In this document: in pieces, positions 1 to 4,894 of the stretch
How positions within the stretch are numbered: the first letter of the stretch is position 1
Layout: every line of letters begins with the position of its first letter
Assembly (NCBI GenBank): GCA_046080125.1
Contig: JBJTTJ010000238.1
Span: forward strand, 1 to 8,888
Reading direction: 5' to 3'
DNA length: 8,888 nucleotides
DNA from: Cuspidothrix sp046080125
GTDB lineage: Bacteria; Cyanobacteriota; Cyanobacteriia; Cyanobacteriales; Nostocaceae
Made by a program: the position numbers and the translations under genes
Notes under the pieces: model-generated
Database searches by the model: none
What the model was told of the DNA's origin: nothing
The model's input: the letters and a program-made list of their open reading frames with translations, nothing else

Positions 1-128
1 TAGCGTTGGTATGGAGACAGAAGTGTTAGCTTTTTTGTTCTGGCTTACCTGTTCTCTCATTTCGCGCTCCTGATGCCCAATCGGTGATGTGGTTGAATAT
101 TTCGCCAGTTACAAGTATCTATGATCAT

Positions 129-136
129 GCGATCGC
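129..136. repeat. HIP1 octamer palindrome
   Basis: GCGATCGC, the highly iterated palindrome over-represented in many cyanobacterial genomes. Further copies lie inside glmS (1787-1794) and inside the 411-residue gene (7515-7522). It is a lineage marker; no local function is inferred. Confidence 0.85.
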
Positions 137-334
137 TCTCAGTCAGTAATTAGCCTAAAGTCTATATTCCAGATTTTCGAGATCTAAAAGATCGCGTAGG
201 CGAGTAGCGAGGTAATATAGGAGAATGATGTAATGATGAAATAAAATGAAATAAATGTAAATTTATCTAATTGAGGAAAATTAATATTGTGGATAACTGG
301 AATATTTTATATGACGGTGAATAATAATCAATTT

Positions 335-360
335 GGTGCGTTACATTTCATTAACGCACC
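335..360. repeat. Inverted repeat GGTGCGTTA / TAACGCACC
   Basis: Perfect 9-bp arms at 335-343 and 352-360 with an 8-nt loop. The motif resembles a dispersed hairpin repeat common between genes in filamentous cyanobacteria. It lies 34 bp past the stop of the minus-strand immunity gene, so it could act as its transcript end, but the following minus-strand bases (AAATTGATTATTATTC) are only loosely T-rich. Confidence 0.6.
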
Positions 361-393
361 CTACAGGATCAGCAAACTAACATCACACTAATG

Positions 394-912
394 TTAGGTT
401 GCGCTATTGCTTAGATGGGAATACCAAGCTACAAAGGATTCGATTGTATGTTTATATGTTTCAGATTTTAATCTAACTTCATGAATTGATTCAGACATAA
501 AATCTTTCCAGATAAATCGTTCTTCTTGTTCATCTTCAATCAGGAAAGCTGTTTCTCCATCAAATGCTTCAGAAAAACCTGGACATATACAAAATTTTCT
601 ATATTTTTCCTCTAGTTGCTCCGAACTCCAATGAAATTCGCTATTATCACCGTATAGAGCAGAATCGAGAAAATTCCAAGACTCTACAGCAGTCATTTTC
701 ATCAAAATTGGATCTTTTCTTTGTCCACATTCCGTTAAAGATTGTTTAAAGTAAGTATAAGGAACATCTAGTATTACTGTCAATGAAAAATCTCCTATAA
801 TAGATTCTCCAGCCCAAAGAGCAATATGTCCAAATAAATATTCTTGTGAATCGTTTTCTGTAGGATTTACTACACATTCTAGAGCAAATTCTTTTTTATC
901 GCCTAATAACAT
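394..912 (-). CDS. Probable Imm42-family immunity protein
   Basis: A 172-residue soluble protein with no signal peptide or membrane segment. It starts LLGDKKEFAL, has LFGHIALW..GESIIGDFSL around 26-44, and a C-terminal block with F-DGETAFLIED (117-127), ERFIWK (131-136) and a final Y-x3-I-x2-F-x2-WY helix (153-164). From memory this pattern matches the Imm42 immunity family, which neutralises the C-terminal nuclease or other effector domain of contact-dependent or secreted polymorphic toxins. The family call is recollection, not a search. ATG at 912 is preceded by a weak GGGA about 10 nt upstream. The 99-nt fragment just upstream (929-1027) looks like the tail of a toxin domain, the order expected for a toxin-immunity pair. 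No complete toxin remains, so the gene is an orphan. It is AT-rich like its surroundings. The alternative is an uncharacterised SMI1-like accessory protein. Confidence 0.65.
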   Translation of the reverse strand: MLLGDKKEFALECVVNPTENDSQEYLFGHIALWAGESIIGDFSLTVILDVPYTYFKQSLTECGQRKDPILMKMTAVESWNFLDSALYGDNSEFHWSSEQLEEKYRKFCICPGFSEAFDGETAFLIEDEQEERFIWKDFMSESIHEVRLKSETYKHTIESFVAWYSHLSNSAT

Positions 913-928
913 AAATTATTTCCCAATT

Positions 929-1027
929 TTATCTTTGATTAAGTCCTTCAAACCTTTTCTTTATATCATTAGGAACTTTTAATCCGCGTTCTGATTGTCC
1001 CCGTCCGTTCCAAGGAATTATAACATT
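929..1027 (-). pseudogene. C-terminal tail of a polymorphic-toxin domain, N-terminus lost
   Basis: Minus-strand frame ending at 929-931, 16 nt before the immunity ATG. It reads NVIIPWNGRGQ, SERGLKVPNDI, KKRFEGLNQR and stop. The pattern PWNGRG followed by RGLKVP and a closing basic helix looks like the end of a secreted-toxin effector domain, and its position directly ahead of an Imm42-like gene supports this. The same frame stays open to 1099 but there becomes the shifted reading of the neighbouring HigB-like fragment, so I take about 1020-1027 as the junction. No start codon or ribosome-binding site belongs to it. The assignment is inferred from context and composition; the effector type is unknown. 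Confidence 0.45.
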
Positions 1028-1103
1028 TATCGGCAAGGTCTTGAATGTGGGGGGGCAATTGTCGATAATAGTACCAAAAATCGGGGGTAGCTCTATGTTT
1101 CAC
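969..1103 (-). pseudogene. Truncated RelE/HigB-like toxin, N-terminal part only
   Basis: GTG at 1101-1103 opens a 44-codon frame. Its first 28 residues (KHRATPDFWYYYRQLPP, then HIQDLADKCY) resemble the start of cyanobacterial HigB/RelE-type mRNA-interferase toxins: a basic start, then xFWxxYxxLPxxIQxLADK, about a third of a normal protein of 80-100 residues. After Tyr28 the frame continues SLERTGTIRT to a stop at 969-971, unlike the expected NPxHPSLxFK section. In another frame the same DNA encodes the toxin tail described above. The catalytic C-terminal half is therefore absent and the product should be inactive. The GTG overlaps the TGA of the preceding antitoxin-like frame by four bases (GTGA), as in translationally coupled toxin-antitoxin pairs. 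Confidence 0.55.
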
Positions 1104-1231
1104 AGGTCAGTGCAGTTTCCCTCTCGTAAATGTTTTAAGGCTTTTTCTGCTAACCCATCTAGTTTACCTGTTATTACATCGGTTTCAAATTGTTGATCCC
1201 ACTTCGGAAGTAAACGGACGAAATCCCTGTT
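1100..1231 (-). pseudogene. C-terminal remnant of the antitoxin-like partner
   Basis: A 43-residue open frame on the minus strand with no ATG, GTG or TTG near its beginning; it is bounded upstream by TAA at 1232-1234. It reads LLPKWDQQFETDV, ITGKLDGLAEKAL, KHLREGNCTDL and stop. The W-x2-QFE-x-DV-x2-GKLD-x-L-x-EKAL-x-HL-x-EG-x2-T-x-L pattern is one I associate with small acidic partners encoded just ahead of HigB-like toxins in cyanobacteria. The 4-base overlap with the downstream GTG supports the pairing. The N-terminal part is missing, replaced by lipoprotein-like sequence in a different frame (junction near 1200-1230). Confidence 0.5.
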
Positions 1232-1469
1232 TTAATGGTTTTATATATCCAGCATTTTTGAGAAAAGAATTCAGATCCTTTTTATTCAAAACTAATCTAA
1301 TCAGAATCAGTTTGTTAATACCAGATTCAGTATGAATTTCGATATTTTCACTACTTGCAGGTAACTTAATACGAGCTAAACTTTCAATTTCTGATCTTTC
1401 CAACTTAGCCTCCTTTTGCTGCAAAACATTACTACAGGACAGTATTAGTGAACAAAGAAAATTTTGTAA
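1185..1469 (-). pseudogene. Lipoprotein-like fragment without start codon and with altered C-terminus
   Basis: A frame open from 1469 to a stop at 1185-1187. Upstream of the only standard start (TTG at 1424) it encodes LQNFLCSLILSCSNVLQQ, a short hydrophobic run ending in Leu-Ile-Leu-Ser-Cys, a lipobox-like site for lipidation. Next come LARIKLPASSENIEIHTESG, NKLILIRLVL and NAGYIKPLKQGFRPF, a layout resembling small exported lipoproteins in which an LPxSAxN segment precedes a ligand or surface domain. In this frame no ATG, GTG or TTG lies between the lipobox and the TAA at 1470-1472, so the true start is lost. After GFRPF the sequence runs into the antitoxin remnant out of frame (FTSEVGSTI). 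Both ends are damaged. A minimal product starting at TTG 1424 (79 residues) would lack the signal peptide. Confidence 0.5.
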
Positions 1470-1483
1470 TTATGAAAATACAA

Positions 1484-1504
1484 GGGTTTAGAAGTGCTAA
1501 ACCC
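1484..1504 (-). terminator. Likely intrinsic terminator of glmS
   Basis: Perfect 7-bp stem GGGTTTA (1484-1490) / TAAACCC (1498-1504) with a 7-nt loop. It lies 15 nt past the glmS stop and is followed on the minus strand by TTGTATTTTC, a T-rich tail. Confidence 0.75.
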
Positions 1505-1518
1505 CTGCAAATTATAAT

Positions 1519-3396
1519 TTATTCAACTGTTACCGACTTGGCTAAATTACGAGGTTGATCTACATCCAAACCCCGCCGCGCCGCAATATGATAAGCTAAC
1601 AATTGCAATGGTATGACCGTGAGAATAGGTGAAAGAACTTCCTCCACCTCCGAAACCGGAATTAAATCATTAAAAATCTCCGCAGCTTCCCCATCTTGCA
1701 CAGAGGTTACACCAATTAAACGGGAATCTCTAGCTTTAGCTTCCTGGGCATTAGAAATTACCTTTTCATATACATTACCAGGAACAGCGATCGCAACAAC
1801 AGGAACTTTATTATCTAACAAAGCAATCGGTCCATGTTTCATCTCACCAGCAGGATAACCTTCCGCGTGAATATAGCTAATTTCCTTTAACTTTAAAGCC
1901 CCTTCCAAGGCGATGGGAAAATTAATTCCCCTGCCAATAAAGATAAAATCTTTTGTTTCTGAAAAATCATGCACCAAATGTTCAATATATCTTTCTTGAG
2001 TTTCTAAAATCCTTTCCATTTCCCCCGGTAACTGACGTAAACCTGTGAGAATTTCCTGAAATCTTGAATTACTAATTGCCTGACGATGATAAGCTAAATC
2101 TAAAGCCAAAGCATAAAACGCCATCAATTGCGCCACAAAAGTTTTCGTCGCGGCCACACCAATTTCAATTCCCCCATGGGTATTGATAATATTTGCTACC
2201 ATATTTCCCAAACTACTTTCCGGGCGGTTAGTAATTCCCAAAAGTCGCGCTTGATACTTAGCATCTTTACCCTGTCTCCGTTCTTTTTCCATCCCTAAAG
2301 CTGCTAAAGTATCCGCCGTTTCCCCGGATTGTGTCACCCCAATAGTCAGATTATGGGGCGTTAGCGGTGCTGGTGCATAACGAAACTCCGAAGCATATTG
2401 TACTTGTGTGGGAATATCTGCCAATTGTTCTAATAAGTATTTACCCACTAACGCCGCGTGCCAACTTGTACCACAAGCCACAATTTGAATTTGTTCTAAA
2501 TCTGCGTAAAATTCCTCTGGTAAACCTAAATTTACAGGTCTTTCCGAACTAGCAGGAAAATAAGCCTCCAAACAATCCCGCACTACCCCCGGTTGCTCAT
2601 AGATTTCCTTGAGCATAAAATGTTTAAAACCTTGTTTTTCCACCATGATGGGATTCCAGTTCAAAGTCCGGGGATGCTTTTTCAAGCGATTTCCAGAGAA
2701 GTTATATACCTCCACCCCTAAAGGAGTCAAACGGGCAATTTCCCCATTTTCTAGGGGCAATACAGCGCGGGTATAGGCAACAATTGCCGGCGTATCAGAA
2801 GCACAGAAAAACTCACCCTGACCAAAACCAATCACTAAAGGAGCTTGTTGGCGAACCACAATCATTTCATCCGGGAAATCTGCGGAAATAGCCGCCACTG
2901 CATAAGCCCCCTCTAATTGACCCACAGCTTCTCGCACCGCATCTAAAAATATCGAAGGAGAAAGTGTATTTTCAGAACTATGTTTCAAACACTCAGCAAT
3001 TAAGTGAGGAATCACTTCTGTATCTGTTTCCGAACGAAATTCATGTCCTAATGCTTTTAGTTGTTCTCGCAACTCTCGATAATTCTCGATAATCCCATTT
3101 TGTACCACCGCTACCCGCAATGACGTATCTAAATGAGGATGGGCATTATATTCTTCAGGTTTACCATGAGTTGCCCAGCGCGTGTGACCAATACCAATTT
3201 GAGCAGGAGTAGCAAGTTGTTCCAGTTTAGAACGCAAGTTAAGCAATTTGCCCTTGGCCCGCACACAATGGACATCACCTTCCCAAATAGTGGCAATTCC
3301 TGCCGAATCATAACCTCTATATTCTAATTTTTCTAATCCAGCCAGTAAAATATCCGTCGCTGCCTGAGTACCTATATATCCAACTATTCCACACAT
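1519..3396 (-). CDS. glmS: Glutamine--fructose-6-phosphate aminotransferase (isomerizing)
   Basis: Makes glucosamine-6-phosphate from fructose-6-phosphate and glutamine, the entry step to UDP-N-acetylglucosamine for peptidoglycan and lipid A; cytosolic. The 625 residues match the family's usual length. The N-terminal class II glutaminase domain has catalytic Cys2 (after Met removal), HTRWATHG (71-78), NGIIENY (100-106) and SETDTEVI (122-129). The first SIS domain has CGTS (308-311), SGETADT (357-363) and EIGVAATKTF (411-420). The second SIS domain has GRG (488-490) and KLKEISYIHAEGYPAGEMKH (502-521). The C-terminus is PRNLAKSVTVE (615-625). It starts at ATG 3396, because Cys must follow Met. 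A GGAG lies 11 nt upstream, in the loop of a small hairpin, and a TATACT box at 3435-3440 (minus strand) could be its -10, though no good -35 was found. No glmS ribozyme was recognised. psaC lies upstream in the same direction but is separated by a terminator and repeats, so the gene is probably transcribed alone. Confidence 0.98.
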   Translation of the reverse strand: MCGIVGYIGTQAATDILLAGLEKLEYRGYDSAGIATIWEGDVHCVRAKGKLLNLRSKLEQLATPAQIGIGHTRWATHGKPEEYNAHPHLDTSLRVAVVQNGIIENYRELREQLKALGHEFRSETDTEVIPHLIAECLKHSSENTLSPSIFLDAVREAVGQLEGAYAVAAISADFPDEMIVVRQQAPLVIGFGQGEFFCASDTPAIVAYTRAVLPLENGEIARLTPLGVEVYNFSGNRLKKHPRTLNWNPIMVEKQGFKHFMLKEIYEQPGVVRDCLEAYFPASSERPVNLGLPEEFYADLEQIQIVACGTSWHAALVGKYLLEQLADIPTQVQYASEFRYAPAPLTPHNLTIGVTQSGETADTLAALGMEKERRQGKDAKYQARLLGITNRPESSLGNMVANIINTHGGIEIGVAATKTFVAQLMAFYALALDLAYHRQAISNSRFQEILTGLRQLPGEMERILETQERYIEHLVHDFSETKDFIFIGRGINFPIALEGALKLKEISYIHAEGYPAGEMKHGPIALLDNKVPVVAIAVPGNVYEKVISNAQEAKARDSRLIGVTSVQDGEAAEIFNDLIPVSEVEEVLSPILTVIPLQLLAYHIAARRGLDVDQPRNLAKSVTVE

Positions 3397-3401
3397 TGCT
3401 T

Positions 3402-3416
3402 AAACCACTCCGGTTT
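3402..3416 (-). promoter_or_regulatory. glmS ribosome-binding site in a hairpin loop
   Basis: On the minus strand AAACC (3416-3412), loop GGAGT (3411-3407), GGTTT (3406-3402): a perfect 5-bp stem presenting the Shine-Dalgarno GGAG in its loop, 11 nt before the glmS ATG. The spacing is slightly long, and the fold could bring the site closer to the start. Regulation is inference. Confidence 0.4.
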
Positions 3417-3467
3417 CAGGATGATTAAATTCTAAGTATAGTTCGTGGAATAGATAAGCGGAGATTG

Positions 3468-3500
3468 ACAACCAACAACCAACAACCAACAACTAACAAC
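3468..3500. repeat. Heptamer tandem repeat, (ACAACCA)n
   Basis: Three exact ACAACCA units, one ACAACTA and a partial ACAAC, in strict 7-bp phase, between psaC and glmS. It is the same repeat family as 4835-4890 and resembles the short tandemly repeated repetitive (STRR) sequences of heterocystous cyanobacteria. Confidence 0.85.
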
Positions 3501-3559
3501 AAAAATGCTGAGAAACGAGGGAAGAATTTTCCCTTCCTCATTCCCCAGCTATGAAAACA

Positions 3560-3581
3560 CTAAGAATTTAGCAGTTCTTAG
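3560..3581 (-). terminator. Hairpin at the psaC stop codon, probable terminator
   Basis: CTAAGAA (3560-3566) and TTCTTAG (3575-3581) form a perfect 7-bp stem with an 8-nt loop. It includes the psaC TAA (3578-3580) and is followed on the minus strand by TGTTTTC. A second, weaker hairpin GGGAA/TTCCC lies further downstream (3519-3533). Together they fit monocistronic psaC transcription. Confidence 0.55.
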
Positions 3582-3823
3582 TAAGCCAAGCCCATGCTGC
3601 GAGTTGTTTCAGCACCTAGATAAACGCGGATGCTCAAAAAGTCGGTGGGGCAAGCAGTTTCACACCGCTTACAACCCACACAGTCTTCGGTGCGAGGAGA
3701 AGAAGCCACTTGAACAGCTTTACAGCCATCCCAAGGAACCATTTCTAGTACGTCGGTGGGGCAAGCGCGAACGCATTGTGTACAGCCAATGCAGGTGTCG
3801 TAGATTTTTACGGTATGAGACAT
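3578..3823 (-). CDS. psaC: Photosystem I iron-sulfur subunit VII (PsaC)
   Basis: Stromal-side (cytoplasmic) subunit of photosystem I that carries the terminal 4Fe-4S clusters FA and FB, passing electrons from FX to ferredoxin or flavodoxin. Its 81 residues are the universal length. Two CxxCxxCxxxCP motifs are intact: Cys11, 14, 17, 21 and Cys48, 51, 54, 58, counting Met. By family knowledge FB uses 11, 14, 17 and 58, and FA uses 21, 48, 51 and 54. The conserved ends SHTVKIYDTCIGC and RVYLGAETTRSMGLAY are present. Val37 in DGCKAVQVAS is Ala in many cyanobacterial homologues, a mild change. It starts at ATG 3823 with a strong AAGGAG 11 nt upstream. The next gene downstream is glmS, beyond a hairpin and heptamer repeats. 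The gene is less AT-rich than the flanking spacers, as expected for a highly expressed gene. Confidence 0.99.
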   Translation of the reverse strand: MSHTVKIYDTCIGCTQCVRACPTDVLEMVPWDGCKAVQVASSPRTEDCVGCKRCETACPTDFLSIRVYLGAETTRSMGLAY

Positions 3824-3834
3824 TGAAAAAACTG

Positions 3835-3840
3835 CTCCTT
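3835..3840 (-). promoter_or_regulatory. Ribosome-binding site of psaC
   Basis: AAGGAG on the minus strand, 11 nt before the psaC ATG. It is the clearest Shine-Dalgarno in the window, fitting strong translation. Confidence 0.75.
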
Positions 3841-4455
3841 TCGGGTGTTCTTCTGGAGTGGAATAATCATAATCAAGGCATAGTTTACCCCAGGGCTTGA
3901 TGGCTTGTAAGCAAAAGGCTACATAACTTTAAACAATGTAATAGACACTTTGGACAATTCATTTACTAAAATCGCTGCTATCTAGTTGTAATCAGCAACA
4001 TGGCCATTTAGTGTTTACCCAAATAACTCTTTACTAAATATGGTGATTTGTAAAGATATGCAAACTAATAGTTATATTTTCCTGGTCATCTATCATACCC
4101 ATTATTAATTTTCTATATTTTATTTCATCTTTATCAAATTATGATGAAATGTTGACTGTTAAATAACGTTTTAATGTTACTTCTTTTTTTAAAGCACAAT
4201 AAGTTTAATTAATGCCGCGTTATACCACCGCTAATACAACTTATCTATCTTTTGTTAGTAATTGAATGTGCATAGTATAAAAATTACGACAAGCTTTTGT
4301 GCATTTCAGGGAACAGAGTTGAAAGTCCTTTGGCGTATAGTTTTTTAGGTAAATTCTGTACTTCATTCAAGTGCATACCGCTATATCTGGTAAAAAATTG
4401 CCAAAAATATTAAGATACTATACTTTATGAGTAAAACGGATAACATAAACTTATC
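3841..4455. other. Divergent AT-rich spacer between psaC and the DUF6464 gene
   Basis: No gene seen on either strand. It must contain the psaC promoter (minus) and the DUF6464 gene promoter (plus), but no textbook pair stands out. Weak candidates are TTACAA-17-TAAACT on the minus strand (about 3881-3909), TTGTTA-18-TATAAA on the plus strand (4252-4281), and TATACT at 4419-4424 with TTGCCA 15 nt upstream. An inverted repeat ATTTCATC/GATGAAAT lies at 4122-4150. The spacer is strongly AT-rich from 4080 to 4200. Confidence 0.6.
4122..4150. repeat. 8-bp inverted repeat in the psaC upstream spacer
   Basis: ATTTCATC (4122-4129) and GATGAAAT (4143-4150), perfect arms with a 13-nt spacer, about 300 bp upstream of both neighbouring genes. 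It could be an operator or chance in AT-rich DNA. Confidence 0.35.
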
Positions 4456-4806
4456 ATGGACTTAAACTCGTTACCCACTGAGGTAATTTTGACGCACCCA
4501 CGTCAATCTCTGGGAAAACTACAACTCGATTGGACACCTCAACCGGGTAACTATCTTGATGTTGACGGTAAAACCTACGCAGTTCTAGAGCGTCGTCACA
4601 GATACCAATTAAAAGCAGGACGCTACAGTTTACATAATATTGCCATTTACGTACAAAAAGCCAACCGACCAGAAGAAAAAAGTTTATTTGAGGGACGTTG
4701 GGTTATAGGTGATGCTACCTGTAATTTTAATGCTCACTCCGAAATTATCCGTTGTGCAGTTAACCCAGCAGGCCCTTGTTATACTTGCCGATTCTATGAA
4801 AATTAA
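4456..4806 (+). CDS. DUF6464-type small cyanobacterial protein
   Basis: A 116-residue soluble protein of unknown function that I recognise as the cyanobacterial family annotated DUF6464. Conserved-looking blocks are LPTEVILTHPRQSLG (6-20), the tryptophan segment LDWTPQPGNYLD (24-35), TYAVLERRHRYQL (40-52) and the C-terminal cysteine region. Four cysteines, 89, 100, 108 and 111, have spacing C-x10-C-x7-C-x2-C with the last two as CYTC, suggesting a bound metal or redox pair; that is inference. There is no signal peptide or membrane segment. ATG 4456 fits the family start (MDLNSLPTEV). No good Shine-Dalgarno precedes it, so translation may rely on a weak or A-rich leader. It stands alone, divergent from psaC and convergent with fmt. 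Confidence 0.85.
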   Translation: MDLNSLPTEVILTHPRQSLGKLQLDWTPQPGNYLDVDGKTYAVLERRHRYQLKAGRYSLHNIAIYVQKANRPEEKSLFEGRWVIGDATCNFNAHSEIIRCAVNPAGPCYTCRFYEN

Positions 4807-4834
4807 GGTGCAGGGGAGCAGAAATATTTTTCCT

Positions 4835-4890
4835 ACTAACAACTAACAACTAACAACTGACAACTGACCACTAACAACCAACAACTGACA
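4835..4890. repeat. Heptamer tandem repeat, eight units of ACTAACA type
   Basis: Eight consecutive 7-bp units in exact phase: ACTAACA x3, ACTGACA, ACTGACC, ACTAACA, ACCAACA, ACTGACA. It fills most of the 88-bp gap between the converging DUF6464 gene and fmt, stopping 4 bp before the fmt stop codon. It is related to the array at 3468-3500 (STRR-type repeats). Confidence 0.9.
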
Positions 4891-4894
4891 GGTG

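Larger units (their letters stand above)
1..393. other. Non-coding or decayed stretch before the immunity gene
   Basis: No gene is supported here. There is a HIP1 octamer at 129-136, a GC-rich scrap near 190-212 (GATCGCGTAGGCGAG) resembling dispersed Nostocales repeats, an AT-rich stretch at 213-300, and an inverted repeat at 335-360. Two short open frames reach the left edge: plus strand ending at 73, and minus strand 26 to about 118, ending in GKPEQKS. Neither has a recognisable domain or a credible start inside the window. They may be gene remnants or chance. Confidence 0.5.

Noticed and set aside
26..118. Minus-strand frame of about 30 codons near the left edge, ending GKPEQKS
   Set aside because: It reads somewhat like protein but has no start codon, lies between stops and matches no family I know; too short to call.
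1049..1055. G7 run as the cause of the frame break in the HigB-like fragment
   Set aside because: The HigB-like reading (QLPPHIQDLADK) stays in one frame on both sides of the run; the break lies later, near 1020.
3468..3500. CRISPR-like array
   Set aside because: Units are 7 bp with no spacers; this is a simple tandem repeat. The same applies to 4835-4890.
3397..3577. glmS ribozyme or other riboswitch upstream of glmS
   Set aside because: The gap is short, filled by heptamer repeats and the psaC hairpin, and no ribozyme core was recognisable.
3505..3900. Plus-strand open frame of 131 codons lying opposite psaC
   Set aside because: It is fully antisense to the near-invariant psaC; its composition (many Arg, Cys, Lys) is what the complement of a ferredoxin gene gives, and it has no domain.
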